The notes below the pieces were generated by a model. It was given only the letters and a program-made list of their open reading frames with translations. It made no database searches and was not told the DNA's origin. A stretch of DNA of 64,000 nt from NCBI RefSeq assembly GCF_003259615.1, contig NZ_QLLR01000012.1, forward strand, positions 1 to 64,000, read 5' to 3'. Position numbers and translations under genes: made by a program. Of the stretch, positions 18,765 through 27,924 are shown piece by piece. The number at the start of each line of letters is the position of its first letter. Within the stretch, counting starts at the first letter, position 1. This stretch comes from Pedobacter cryoconitis. Its GTDB lineage: Bacteria > Bacteroidota > Bacteroidia > Sphingobacteriales > Sphingobacteriaceae.

Positions 18765-20362
18765 AGAAGTACTGTACCCTGCTGCTTAGTTTTTTAATTG
18801 TCACCCAGTTTGGCTGCAGCAAGGCGCAGCTGGATAAGATCAATACTGATCCGACAAAATTGCCCGGTGAATTGTATAATCCTGATGAATTACTTTCGAC
18901 AGCACAGTTCAAATCTTCCAATAAAGGATACTATCAATTGCTTTATCAAAGTACAATGATGCAGCAGCTCGCTTCTACTTATCTTTATTATAACAATGGA
19001 GATAAATATGTAAACGCGGGAAGTTTTACAGATTATCAAGGCAGAATATTTGAGGAAGGTTATGCGGATGCTTCTACCATCAGAGAAATGCAGCGTCTTG
19101 CTAAAGACAAGGACCCTGCCGCTTATTCCAACCTGATTAATATTGGTGATATTATGTTTGTCCTGATTTTACAGCGGATTACCGATACTTATGGTGATGT
19201 CCCTTATTCACAGGCATCGAAAGCAAGAGAAGGAATTAAATCTCCGGTTTATGATCGGCAAGAGGATGTTTATAAAGCTATGCTGTCCGATCTGGATCAG
19301 GCAATTACGGGTTTAGATCCGGCGAAACCGAAACCAACTGCAGATTTGTTTTATAGGGGCGATATTGTGAAGTGGAAGAAGTTTGGCTATTCATTGATGT
19401 TAAGGGCAGCGATGCGTTTAACAAAGATTTCTCCTGATCTGGCAAGGCCCTGGGTAGAAAAAGCAGCAGCAGCGGGAACATTTTCTGATACGAATGATAA
19501 TGCGATAGTGATTACTGATGAGTCAAATCTGGATGGTCAGAATGGTACTTCCCTGGCTTTGAGAACGGTATCTGATTATAGGGAGGTACGCTGGAGCAAA
19601 ACACTGATTGACGAATTGAGAAAAAATGATGATCCGCGATTGGGAGTTATTGCTGAGGTTCCTCAAAATGGTTTAGCGAACAATGTCAATGAAAACCTGG
19701 CGGGAAATACGGATACAGCTGTACAAATCGGTTTGCCGAATGGCTATGATCTGTCTGGCGGCACGTTTGATATCAGCAAGTATGCAGGGTATCCGGGTGG
19801 AACAGGAACAGGCGCTGATTTTGCACCGCTCGGGAAATATTCAAGGCCCCGGACTGCGGTTTATCTGAAGCTGGGAGGGCCTAATTTTGTGATGACCTAT
19901 GCGGAGATTGAATTGTTAAAGGCCGAGGCGAAAGTAAGGGGCTGGAATATTCCTGGTACTGCGGCAGAACATTATGCCAATGGTTTAAGAGGTGGTTTGC
20001 AGGCTATGGCACAGCTGGATCAATTAGCGGCAATACCGGATGGGGTAATTAGTGCTTATGTGACGAAGCATCCACTGGATGAATCAAGTCAGGAAAAGTC
20101 TTTTGAAATGATTAATACACAGTATTGGGTGAGTACGGGTACTTGTTTCAATTTTATTGAAAGCTGGATGAATTGGAAAAGATCAGGTTATCCGGCACTT
20201 GTTCCGGTTAATTATCCTGGAAACGTGACCAATGGTACAATCCCAAGAAGGTTGATTTATTTATCGACAGAAGTGTTGAATAACACAGATAATTACAAGG
20301 CCGCGGTGAGCAGGTTACCAGGCGGAGATTTACTCACATCCAGAGTATGGTGGGACAAATAG
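18761..20362 (+). CDS. SusD-like surface lipoprotein
   Basis: A 533-residue lipoprotein with lipobox TQFGC (cysteine at 19). It carries the SusD-like signatures DTYGDVPYSQASKA, WKKFGYSLMLRAAMRLTK, MTYAEIELLKAEAKVRGW and a C-terminal ESWMNWKRSGYPALVPV. Translation is coupled to the preceding SusC by the 4-base overlap ATGA. It is the last gene of the ECF-FecR-SusC-SusD unit and is followed after 39 bases by a long palindrome that can terminate transcription. It resembles the other SusD-like_2 members in this window rather than classic starch-binding SusD. Ligand not predicted. Confidence 0.93.
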   Translation: MKKYCTLLLSFLIVTQFGCSKAQLDKINTDPTKLPGELYNPDELLSTAQFKSSNKGYYQLLYQSTMMQQLASTYLYYNNGDKYVNAGSFTDYQGRIFEEGYADASTIREMQRLAKDKDPAAYSNLINIGDIMFVLILQRITDTYGDVPYSQASKAREGIKSPVYDRQEDVYKAMLSDLDQAITGLDPAKPKPTADLFYRGDIVKWKKFGYSLMLRAAMRLTKISPDLARPWVEKAAAAGTFSDTNDNAIVITDESNLDGQNGTSLALRTVSDYREVRWSKTLIDELRKNDDPRLGVIAEVPQNGLANNVNENLAGNTDTAVQIGLPNGYDLSGGTFDISKYAGYPGGTGTGADFAPLGKYSRPRTAVYLKLGGPNFVMTYAEIELLKAEAKVRGWNIPGTAAEHYANGLRGGLQAMAQLDQLAAIPDGVISAYVTKHPLDESSQEKSFEMINTQYWVSTGTCFNFIESWMNWKRSGYPALVPVNYPGNVTNGTIPRRLIYLSTEVLNNTDNYKAAVSRLPGGDLLTSRVWWDK

Positions 20363-20401
20363 TTCTACGGTTTAAGCTCATGTTCATATTTTAACGAAAA
20401 A

Positions 20402-20466
20402 TGGACAAATAACAGGAACGTGTTCATTTTTTGGCAAAAAGTGAACACGTTCCTGTTATTTGTCCA
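20402..20466. terminator. Near-perfect 65-nt palindrome between convergent genes
   Basis: A 25-base left arm (20402-20426, starting TGGACAAATAACAGG) is the exact reverse complement of the right arm (20442-20466, ending GTTATTTGTCCA). Pairing continues inward through a T-run and A-run to the loop GGC (20433-20435), giving about 31 bp with a single G-U. It sits between the SusD stop and the transketolase stop, so a bidirectional terminator is the simplest role. The stem is much longer than the other terminators here and lacks a U-run outside the stem, so a palindromic mobile or repeat element is also possible. Confidence 0.8.
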
Positions 20467-20474
20467 GCAGGTTG

Positions 20475-22484
20475 TTATTTACCTAACAATGCTTTTGCTT
20501 TCGCTACCACATTATCAATCGTGAAACCGAATACTTTGTAAAGCTCTTCTGCAGGAGCAGATTCTCCGAAAGTGTGCATAGCAATAATATCTCCTTCGTC
20601 AGTTACATATTTATGCCATCCTAATGGAGAACCAGTTTCTACAGCTAAACGTTTACGAATAGCTTTCGGAAAAACCTTTTCTTTATAAGCAGCATCTTGT
20701 TTTTCGAAAAGCTCCCATGATGGCATACTTACTACGCGGGCAGCAATTCCTTCTTCTTTTAGTTTCGCCTGTGCGTCCAGAATTAAAGCAACTTCCGAAC
20801 CGGTTGCAATCAGGATAAGTTCTGTTGTACCTTCAGCTTCAGAAAGCACATAAGCTCCTTTTTCAAGGTTTTCTGCTTTGCCATATTTCTCCTGATCTAA
20901 TACAGGTAAGCCTTGTCTGGTAAAGACTAACGCAACCGGTCCGTCTTTATGCTCCAGCGCTACTCTCCACGCCTGAGCTGTTTCATTTGCATCTGCAGGA
21001 CGGATTAAAGTGATATTTGGTATAGACCGCAGTGAAATAAGTTGTTCCACCGGCTGATGTGTAGTTCCATCTTCTCCCAAACCGATACTATCATGAGTAT
21101 ATACAAAGATAGGTCTGATTTTCATGATGGCTGCCAAACGGATCGGCGGACGCATATATTCTGAGAACATCAGGAAAGTTGCCCCAAAAGGAATTACCCC
21201 CCTGGTTAAAGCCATTCCTACTAAAGCTGAACCCATTGCATGTTCACGGATACCAAAGTGGAAATTACGTCCGGTACGGTCTTCCGGTGTAAAAGAAGTA
21301 TATTCTTTAAGGTTAGTATCTGTGGACGGGGCCAAATCTGCTGACCCTCCTATTAATCCCGGTAAGCTGGCAGCAATTGCATTCAATACTTTTCCTGAAG
21401 CCTGACGGGTTGCCATTTTATCTTTAGAAGGTGCGAATACAGGTAATGATTTTTTCCAGTCTTTTGGTAATTCACCTTTAAATGCCTGTTCGTAGGCTTC
21501 CGCAAGTTCAGGATGTGCTACTTTATATTGAGCAAATAACTCATCCCATTTTTCATTGGCCTCTGTTCCTTTTTTACCCGCAGCCTGGTAGAACTCATCA
21601 ACCTCTGCCGGAACAAAGAATGATTTTTCAGGGTCAAAGCCAAAGAATTCTTTAACCAGTTTAATCTCATCAGCACCCAGCGGAGATCCGTGAGAACCTG
21701 AAGTATTCGCTTTATTCGGACTACCGTAAGCGATTTGCGTACGGACTTTAATTAACGACGGACGATGGATTTCTGCTTTAGCATTCCTTACCGCATTGAT
21801 AATTGCAGTAATATCATTTCCGTCACTTATTTCCTGTACATGCCAGTTATAAGCTTCAAAACGTTTAGTAACATCTTCTGTGAATGCAATATCAGTATCT
21901 CCTTCGATAGAGATATGATTGTCATCATATAAATAAATCAGGTTGCCCAGCTCCAAATGCCCCGCTAAAGATGCAGCTTCAGAAGTTACTCCCTCCATCA
22001 TATCACCATCACTACAGATGGCGTAAATTTTATAGTCAAATAAATCAAATCCCGGTCTGTTAAATCTTGCAGCAAGGTGCTTTTGTGCGATGGCGAAACC
22101 AACACCATTTGCAAATCCTTGCCCCAGCGGCCCGGTAGTGACATCTACACCATCGATTAAACCGTATTCAGGGTGACCAGCAGTTTTACTGTTCAGCTGG
22201 CGAAAATTCTTAAGATCATCAATAGTTACATTAAAACCAGTAAGGTGCAATAAGCTGTATTGTAACATACAACCATGTCCTGCCGAGAGAATAAATCTAT
22301 CCCTGTTAGCCCAATCCGGGTTTTTAGGGTTATACTTCATATAATGCGCATACAATACGTGCCCCATTGGTGCGGCCCCCATTGGCATACCAGGGTGTCC
22401 GGAGTTGGCTTTCTGTACAGCATCAATTGATAAGGTACGTACAGTATTAATTGCTAATTCTTCAATGTTAAGATTCGAATCCAT
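20475..22484 (-). CDS. tkt: Transketolase
   Basis: A 669-residue cytoplasmic enzyme of normal family length. The thiamine-diphosphate binding motif is seen at [20 protein letters not shown] with the closing YDDN. N-terminal markers are [18 protein letters not shown] and [17 protein letters not shown], and the pyrimidine-domain motif is [17 protein letters not shown] with [19 protein letters not shown]. It transfers two-carbon units between sugar phosphates in the non-oxidative pentose phosphate pathway. It appears to be a single-gene unit, bounded upstream by the GH18 terminator and downstream by the long palindrome shared with SusD. Confidence 0.98.
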   Translation of the reverse strand: MDSNLNIEELAINTVRTLSIDAVQKANSGHPGMPMGAAPMGHVLYAHYMKYNPKNPDWANRDRFILSAGHGCMLQYSLLHLTGFNVTIDDLKNFRQLNSKTAGHPEYGLIDGVDVTTGPLGQGFANGVGFAIAQKHLAARFNRPGFDLFDYKIYAICSDGDMMEGVTSEAASLAGHLELGNLIYLYDDNHISIEGDTDIAFTEDVTKRFEAYNWHVQEISDGNDITAIINAVRNAKAEIHRPSLIKVRTQIAYGSPNKANTSGSHGSPLGADEIKLVKEFFGFDPEKSFFVPAEVDEFYQAAGKKGTEANEKWDELFAQYKVAHPELAEAYEQAFKGELPKDWKKSLPVFAPSKDKMATRQASGKVLNAIAASLPGLIGGSADLAPSTDTNLKEYTSFTPEDRTGRNFHFGIREHAMGSALVGMALTRGVIPFGATFLMFSEYMRPPIRLAAIMKIRPIFVYTHDSIGLGEDGTTHQPVEQLISLRSIPNITLIRPADANETAQAWRVALEHKDGPVALVFTRQGLPVLDQEKYGKAENLEKGAYVLSEAEGTTELILIATGSEVALILDAQAKLKEEGIAARVVSMPSWELFEKQDAAYKEKVFPKAIRKRLAVETGSPLGWHKYVTDEGDIIAMHTFGESAPAEELYKVFGFTIDNVVAKAKALLGK

Positions 22485-22583
22485 TTTTAAGTATTTATGG
22501 TGATACTTTTACTACGATCGCCAGGCCTGATTTGTTTTAAACAAATTCAATTTTTACAGAACACCGATAAAAGATAAGCGGTA

Positions 22584-22611
22584 TAAAAAAAGGAGCGCTT
22601 AATAGCGCCCC
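22584..22611 (-). terminator. Terminator after the GH18 gene
   Basis: An 8-bp stem (GGAGCGCT at 22592-22599 with AGCGCCCC at 22604-22611, one G-U) is followed on the minus strand by a run of U residues. It separates the GH18 gene from transketolase on the same strand. Confidence 0.85.
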
Positions 22612-22643
22612 TCTCCTCATTCATGGTGTGTATTATCGGAATA

Positions 22644-23597
22644 CTATGGAGTATAGGTTGTAGCCTGTCCACCGTATAGTGCTTTTGATATACTTGATAA
22701 GTAAGTGCTTTTATTCGTACCAGTCAGATTATAGTACAGATAAACACCATATCCTTCATTCACAGTTCTGGTCGCATTGGTTGTTGCAGTAGTCACACTG
22801 GTCGCCATAATATCAGTTGCAGCAGGGCCTAACTGACTTTTAGTCAAACCAGGAATATTAGGTACAGAATAAGTACCGTAATATGGGTTCCACGCATAGT
22901 TCACTTTAGAGCCTACAGTTACCCCATTATAAGATAAGTTAGAGGCAGAAGGGCCGATATTATAGAATGATATAATTTTGTTCGGCATTAACTGGCGAAG
23001 CGCAGTAACCAGGTAGACAAAAGAACTTGAATTTGGTTGTCCCGTTCCATTGTTCCCGTATTCTGAGTACTCATCATCAAAGTCAATTCCGTCCAAACCA
23101 TAAGTCGTTACCGCATTGCTTAATTGTTGTGCAAAATCCTGAGCTGCCGCCTGAGTAGGGAAATTAGCAAAACCAGCACCCTGGTGATTACCCAAAACAG
23201 AAAGCATCACTTTGATGCCTTTATCCTGTAACGGCTTAATTTTGGTAGCTTTATTATTCAAAACACTGGTAACTTGTGGATTAAAAAACAACTCCGCTTT
23301 TTTTGTCGTGGTGTTATAGTTAATATTGGCGGCGAAGATTATTCCAATATCAAATAATTGTTTGCCATTTGCCAGTTTGTATTTACCAACCTCTAACATA
23401 TCATTGCTGTTCACCTCAACATAACAAACCCCAACAGGTCCGGCCTGGCCTATGGCATTAGTTTGGTTGGCTGAAAGATTCTGATCAGGAGTTTGATTAA
23501 CTGGCTGATCCTTTTTACAAGCTGTAGCCATTAAAAGGACAAGACTTACCGAAGTAATTGCAGTCTTCTTTAAGATTGCATTAAAATTTTTGTTCAT
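22644..23597 (-). CDS. GH18 endo-beta-N-acetylglucosaminidase-like lipoprotein (EndoH/EndoF type)
   Basis: A 317-residue protein with lipobox LMATAC (cysteine at 27) and a short low-complexity Gln/Asn linker, then a single GH18 barrel. The catalytic motif LDGIDFDDEY is at 168-177 with E176 as the likely acid and D172/D174 in support. The strand motif VMLSVLGNHQGAGFA precedes it. The motif and compact size fit EndoH/EndoF1-like enzymes, which cut the chitobiose core of N-linked glycans, better than chitinases. The lipobox puts it in the outer membrane or periplasm. It has its own terminator and no SusCD partner on its transcript, but lies within about 15 kb of a GH92 mannosidase and two SusCD pairs. 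Specificity is inferred. Confidence 0.85.
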   Translation of the reverse strand: MNKNFNAILKKTAITSVSLVLLMATACKKDQPVNQTPDQNLSANQTNAIGQAGPVGVCYVEVNSNDMLEVGKYKLANGKQLFDIGIIFAANINYNTTTKKAELFFNPQVTSVLNNKATKIKPLQDKGIKVMLSVLGNHQGAGFANFPTQAAAQDFAQQLSNAVTTYGLDGIDFDDEYSEYGNNGTGQPNSSSFVYLVTALRQLMPNKIISFYNIGPSASNLSYNGVTVGSKVNYAWNPYYGTYSVPNIPGLTKSQLGPAATDIMATSVTTATTNATRTVNEGYGVYLYYNLTGTNKSTYLSSISKALYGGQATTYTP

Positions 23598-23906
23598 ACT
23601 AATTAATTTGGTAGATGATTAATTGTTGTTTAAATATTTGGTTGCTTTTTGATAATATCCGTCAGAATGTTTGATTAGATAAAACGTTTAAGCATAGCTA
23701 AGTTAGGAGATTGCTTTGAACAAACCAATAGTCTGATCTTCTTTTATCACAAGTGCGCTATCAGCAATAAAAAAAGTCTTTATCCGCCCGATTTAAACAT
23801 TTCCTTCCTTCGGATAAATAATTATATTTAGCTAATTATCAACACTATAAGCTAATATGTTTTAGTAATAGCTAAGAATTTACGCACCTCAACAATCAAC
23901 TCTGCT
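23598..23906. other. Divergent intergenic region between GH18 and GH97
   Basis: 309 bases, AT-rich, between divergent genes, so it must hold promoters for both. Near 23828-23840 ATTATATTTAGC approximates the -7 consensus for GH97, but no full TAnnTTTG box is convincing on either strand. The short motif TAGCTAA (or near matches) recurs near 23696, 23832 and 23871, and could be a regulator site. No RNA gene or ORF is seen. Confidence 0.4.
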
Positions 23907-25877
23907 ATGTCAAAAATAATCCCGATTTTATGCTTTGTGCTGCTCTTTCAGACCGCAGCATTTTCAAAAGACTATGTTTTACAGTCACCGGATAAAAAAA
24001 TCACGATCCATATTTCGGTTGGTAAAAGTATAGCCTGGTCTGTTCTCAAAAATCAGGAAGTGCTGATCAAACCCAGCGCCATGAGTATGGTTTTAAAAGA
24101 TGGCAGAAACCCCGGCATTATACCTGTTGTCTCTAAAGCAACCACTAAAGCCGTCAATCAGACTATTGTCTCCATCATACCGGTTCGCAACAAGCTGATT
24201 CCCGAAGTCTATAACGAACTGAAGCTGCAGATGAAGGGCAACTATGCCGTTGAATTCAGAGCCTATAATGATGGCGTTGCTTACCGTTTTGTAACTGACC
24301 TGGGCCCACAGCCGATCGAAGTCAACTATGAAGAAGTAGCTTTCAATTTCCAGGAAAACTGCCAGATCTATCTCCCTAAAGAAAATAATCCCGAATTGCA
24401 ATCGCATTATGAAGGTGATTTTAAGCCAGCGAAACTTCAGGAAATACCCGCTGAACAATATGGTTATCTGCCCCTTTACGTCGCTACCCCGGCAGGAACT
24501 AAAATGGTCATTACAGAAGCCGATCTTCATGACTATCCTAACCTGTTTTTATATGGAACGGGCACACAAACATTAACAGGCCGTTTCCCTAAAGTTATTC
24601 TGGAGGCTACCCCAAAGCCAAATTCGGATCGTGCGGAGATCATCGTCAAAAAAGCGGACTATCATGCAAAAACAACCGGAAACAGGACCTTCCCTTGGAG
24701 AACGGTTATCATTACTTCTTCGGATAAGGAATTACTGGAAAATGAAATGGTCTACAAACTGGCCCGGCCCAACATACTGACTCAGACAGACTGGATCAAA
24801 CCGGGTAAAGTAGCCTGGGATTGGTGGAATGACAACAATATTTATGGTGTAAACTTCAAATCGGGTATTAACACTGAAACCTATAAATACTATGTAGATT
24901 TTGCTTCCGCTTATGGCCTGGAATATATCATCCTTGATGAAGGCTGGTCAAAAGCAACAACCGACCTGCTGGCTCCAAATCCGCAACTCGACCTGGAGGG
25001 GCTGGTTAAATATGCCGCCGCCAAAAAGGTAGGGGTAATTTTATGGGCACTCTGGAAACCACTGGACCAGAACATGGAAGCCATCCTGGATCAATATGTG
25101 AAATGGGGCGTGAAAGGAGTAAAAGTTGATTTCATGGCAAGAGCCGACCAGTATATGGTCAATTTCTATGAAAGAGCGGCTCAGGAGACCGCCAGGCGCA
25201 AACTATTGCTGGACCTGCATGGAGCCTATAAACCTGTGGGACTTAACCGGGAATATCCTAACGTAATTAATTATGAGGGAGTCAAAGGAATGGAAAATAA
25301 CAAGTGGGAAGAAACCATTACGCCTGTTCATAATACAACACTCCCTTTTACAAGAATGGTTGCCGGGCCAATGGATTATACACCAGGGGCGATGCTGAAC
25401 TCGAATAAAGATGAATTCCATGTGAGTATGACTTCCCCGATGAGCAGAGGAACCAGAGCTCATCAGACCTCGATGTATGTGTTGTATGACAGTCCGCTGC
25501 AAATGTTATGTGACAATCCTTCCAATTATTTAAGAGAGCCAGTTTATACCCATTATATCGCCCGATTCCCTACCGTTTGGGATAAAACAATTGCGTTGGA
25601 AGGTAAAATAGCGGAGTACGCAGTGGTCGCCCGTAAAAATGGGAACAACTGGTATATCGGGGGGATGACCAACTGGGATGCAAGGGGTTTTGATATACCC
25701 CTGACTTTCCTGGATGGCAAAAAGTATAAAATTGAAATCCTTCAAGATGGAATTAACGTCGGCAAACATGCTGCCGACTATCAAATCATCAGTAAGGAAG
25801 TAACCGCAGGAGAGATCCTGCATATTGATATGGCAGCAGGCGGCGGCTATACCGCAATTCTGACTCCTATCGGTTAG
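23907..25877 (+). CDS. Glycoside hydrolase family 97 (alpha-glucosidase/alpha-galactosidase, SusB-related)
   Basis: A 656-residue secreted enzyme with a signal peptide ending near AAFSK (residue 20). The three-part GH97 layout is visible: an N-terminal beta-domain (to about 280, with GNYAVEFRAYNDGVAYRF), a central barrel (WDWWNDNNIYG, YIILDEGWSK, KGVKVDFMARADQ, LDLHGAYKPVGLNREYPNV), and a C-terminal beta-domain. An aspartate is present at VDF (D408) and a glutamate at NYEGVKG (E457). In this family the aspartate at the first site is typical of retaining alpha-galactosidase-like members, whereas inverting SusB lacks it, so a retaining mechanism is likely (inference from memory of the family). 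The 3' end overlaps the convergent aminopeptidase gene by 11 bases. Confidence 0.9.
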   Translation: MSKIIPILCFVLLFQTAAFSKDYVLQSPDKKITIHISVGKSIAWSVLKNQEVLIKPSAMSMVLKDGRNPGIIPVVSKATTKAVNQTIVSIIPVRNKLIPEVYNELKLQMKGNYAVEFRAYNDGVAYRFVTDLGPQPIEVNYEEVAFNFQENCQIYLPKENNPELQSHYEGDFKPAKLQEIPAEQYGYLPLYVATPAGTKMVITEADLHDYPNLFLYGTGTQTLTGRFPKVILEATPKPNSDRAEIIVKKADYHAKTTGNRTFPWRTVIITSSDKELLENEMVYKLARPNILTQTDWIKPGKVAWDWWNDNNIYGVNFKSGINTETYKYYVDFASAYGLEYIILDEGWSKATTDLLAPNPQLDLEGLVKYAAAKKVGVILWALWKPLDQNMEAILDQYVKWGVKGVKVDFMARADQYMVNFYERAAQETARRKLLLDLHGAYKPVGLNREYPNVINYEGVKGMENNKWEETITPVHNTTLPFTRMVAGPMDYTPGAMLNSNKDEFHVSMTSPMSRGTRAHQTSMYVLYDSPLQMLCDNPSNYLREPVYTHYIARFPTVWDKTIALEGKIAEYAVVARKNGNNWYIGGMTNWDARGFDIPLTFLDGKKYKIEILQDGINVGKHAADYQIISKEVTAGEILHIDMAAGGGYTAILTPIG

Positions 25878-27219
25878 CGTGCAAATCTGCTACAGTTTTA
25901 ATCAGCGGGGGGCCTAAAAGACGGCTTCCCGTTGCGGTAATCAGGAAATCATCCTCAATCCTTATTCCGCCAAAATCTCTGAACTGTTTCACTTTTTCAT
26001 AATTAATAAATTGAGCATGCTTATTTTCAGCAGCCCATGAATCTATCAATACAGGTATAAAATATAATCCTGGTTCAACTGTCACGACAAAACCCGGTTC
26101 AAGTGCCTTACCTAAACGCAGCGACTTCAATCCGAACTCTTTACTCTTTTTCAATTCAGCTGTATAACCTATATACTCTTCTCCCAGATTTTCCATATCA
26201 TGCACATCAAGCCCCATCATATGGCCCAGACCACATTGAAAAAACAAAGTATGCGCTCCTTCAGCAACGGCCTGTTCAGGATCACCTTTCATCAGTCCTA
26301 AATCAGTAAGTCCGCGTACTAAATGCGTACTGGCCAGCAAATGCACATCTTTATAAAGCACACCCGGCTGAAGCGCTTCGATAGCTTTCAATTGAGCATT
26401 TAAAACAACATTATAAACATCCTGCTGCAAAGAAGTGAAAGTTTTACCAACCGGAAAAGTACGTGTTAAGTCTCCTGCATAAAACAGATCATTCTCAGCA
26501 CCGCAATCACATAAAACCATTTGTCCATCCTTCAGAACAGTATTACTTGCATGATTATGCAGAATCTCACCATTTACCGTAAGGATGCTCGGAAAAGAAA
26601 GCTGGCCGCCATTGGCAATAGCGACTGCCTGTAACTGCGCGGCAACTGCATTTTCGGTAACCCCCGGACGTGCAATTTCCTGTGCCTTCAGCTGCATTAG
26701 CGTACTGATGGTAATTGCTTTTTCTATTTCCTGTATCTCCTGATCACTCTTAATTGAACGTTGTGCAACGATTGCTTTAATTAACGGTACTGAAGCTTCT
26801 CCGGTTAATCCCCAATCTATCAATTTCAAAGAAGTTTCCGCTCTGTAAACCGGAAGAAAATGAACTTTCCTGTTACCAGTCAAAGCATTACCCACCTCAA
26901 TTTTCTTTCTTGTAAAAGCAACACCCGCCTTTTCCGCCTGAGCTTCTATAGTTTCCAATGCCCCTGTCCATACAATATCATCCACCGTAAGTTCATCCCC
27001 GAATAAAATCTCCTGATCGTTATCAATATCAATGATCAAACACAAATCCGGTCTGCTGATCCCTGTAAAATAAAGGAAACAACTATCCTGACGAAAATGA
27101 TAAGTATTATCCCTGAAATTCATCCCGCTTTCTCCATTTCCTGGCAAAAGGATAATTCCTTCCCCTATATCTGCTTTAAGCTTATTTCTTCTTTCCTGGT
27201 AGACTTCTTTGGCGAACAT
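25867..27219 (-). CDS. pepP: Xaa-Pro aminopeptidase (M24B)
   Basis: A 450-residue cytoplasmic metallopeptidase. An N-terminal creatinase-like domain (1-165, with ILLPGNGESGMNFRDNTYHFRQDS) precedes a pita-bread catalytic domain. The five metal ligands are recognisable: D in LCDCGAEND, D in YAGDLTRTFP, H in GLGHMMGLDVHD, E in VTVEPGLYF and E in IRIEDDFL. It removes N-terminal residues ahead of proline. It has no signal peptide. The gene is the first after a 705-base gene-free stretch, transcribed away from it, and ends 11 bases inside the GH97 gene on the opposite strand. Confidence 0.95.
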   Translation of the reverse strand: MFAKEVYQERRNKLKADIGEGIILLPGNGESGMNFRDNTYHFRQDSCFLYFTGISRPDLCLIIDIDNDQEILFGDELTVDDIVWTGALETIEAQAEKAGVAFTRKKIEVGNALTGNRKVHFLPVYRAETSLKLIDWGLTGEASVPLIKAIVAQRSIKSDQEIQEIEKAITISTLMQLKAQEIARPGVTENAVAAQLQAVAIANGGQLSFPSILTVNGEILHNHASNTVLKDGQMVLCDCGAENDLFYAGDLTRTFPVGKTFTSLQQDVYNVVLNAQLKAIEALQPGVLYKDVHLLASTHLVRGLTDLGLMKGDPEQAVAEGAHTLFFQCGLGHMMGLDVHDMENLGEEYIGYTAELKKSKEFGLKSLRLGKALEPGFVVTVEPGLYFIPVLIDSWAAENKHAQFINYEKVKQFRDFGGIRIEDDFLITATGSRLLGPPLIKTVADLHANR

Positions 27220-27490
27220 ATCTGATTGTTTATAAGATCAAATTTATCAAATAAAAGTTAATCTTTCGCTACTCTCCTGTTACATCAGTCATTTGATAAA
27301 TTCCCGATAGCTAATTTGAGCAAGTCCGTAATCCTATTCAATAAGGGACATGACCCTAAGTAATTTCAGTATAGACAAATAGCTGCCAAACTGGATCTTT
27401 AATACAGTAGTGCTGGGGTTTAAAGTGCCTTTGATACGGGTTTGAAACACCTTGACCCGTATCAGACTCCAAGACAAACTAGCCACAACT

Positions 27491-27766
27491 CAAGCAGAAC
27501 CCTCTTTCTCCACCAAACAAGTAACAATCCTCTTGCTCCTCCAACAAGTAACAATCCTCTTGCTCCTCCAACAAGTAACAATCCTCTTGCTCCTCCAAAC
27601 AAGTAACAATCCTCTTGCTCCACCAAACAAGTAACAATCCTCTTGCTCCACCAAACAAGTAACAATCCTCTTGCTCCACCAAACAAGTAACTATCCTCTT
27701 TTTCCTCCAAACAAGTAACTATCCTCTTTTTCCTCCAACAAGTAACTATCCTCTTTCTCCACCAAA
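27491..27766. repeat. Tandem array of ten 27-28 bp repeats
   Basis: CAAGTAAC begins at 27518, 27545, 27572, 27600, 27628, 27656, 27684, 27712 and 27739. A diverged first unit sits at 27491 and a truncated unit at 27767. Consensus halves are CAAGTAACAATCCTCTTG and CTCCWCCAA(A). Units 2-7 carry AACAATCCTCTTGC, and units 8-10 carry AACTATCCTCTTT, so the array has two sub-families with the end unit mixed. Units differ in length only by one A. Copies are directly adjacent without spacers, so this is not CRISPR. The period is not a multiple of three throughout, so it is not a protein repeat. It lies 150 bases upstream of an ECF sigma gene. Confidence 0.95.
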
Positions 27767-27790
27767 CAAGCACCCACCACCCCTTTACGC

Positions 27791-27876
27791 ACGTTAAAAA
27801 CAAGCATAGTATATTTTTGACCTTGTTCCCTTTTCCGGGAACGTCGGCAAAAAGATGCTATGCTTGTTTTTAACGT
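27791..27876. repeat. 86-nt palindrome upstream of the ECF sigma gene
   Basis: The outer arms ACGTTAAAAACAAGCATAG (27791-27809) and CTATGCTTGTTTTTAACGT (27858-27876) are perfect 19-base inverted copies. Pairing continues inward (ATTTTTG against CAAAAAGAT, then GTTCCC at 27825-27830 with GGGAAC at 27837-27842) to a TTTTCC loop. The left side contains TATTTTTG (27812-27819), a -7-like box pointing toward the ECF gene. It may be a terminator for upstream transcripts, a cruciform/regulatory site, a small palindromic element, or a short invertible segment. The sequence alone does not choose. Confidence 0.85.
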
Positions 27877-27900
27877 AACATTAAGACAACACCCTTCCAA

Positions 27901-27908
27901 TATCTTTG
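27901..27908 (+). promoter_or_regulatory. Probable -7 promoter box for the second ECF sigma gene
   Basis: TATCTTTG fits TAnnTTTG and lies 17 bases before the ECF start codon, implying a very short leader. It is placed directly after the palindrome, so any protein or fold at the palindrome would be next to polymerase. Confidence 0.5.
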
Positions 27909-27924
27909 CGAAAAACCCCACCCA

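Noticed and set aside
20402..20466. Attachment site or origin
   Set aside because: The palindrome lies between convergent housekeeping and SusD genes with no integrase, repeats of DnaA boxes or adjacent mobile genes.
24093..24530. 145-codon frame on the minus strand inside GH97
   Set aside because: Antisense to a well-supported glycosidase; hydrophobic, no family features.
27491..27766. CRISPR array
   Set aside because: Units are directly adjacent without spacers, and no cas genes are nearby.
27462..27803. Open frames through the tandem repeats on both strands (60-113 codons)
   Set aside because: The repeats mix 27- and 28-base periods, so frames shift between units; the predicted peptides are low complexity and no start or ribosome site supports them.
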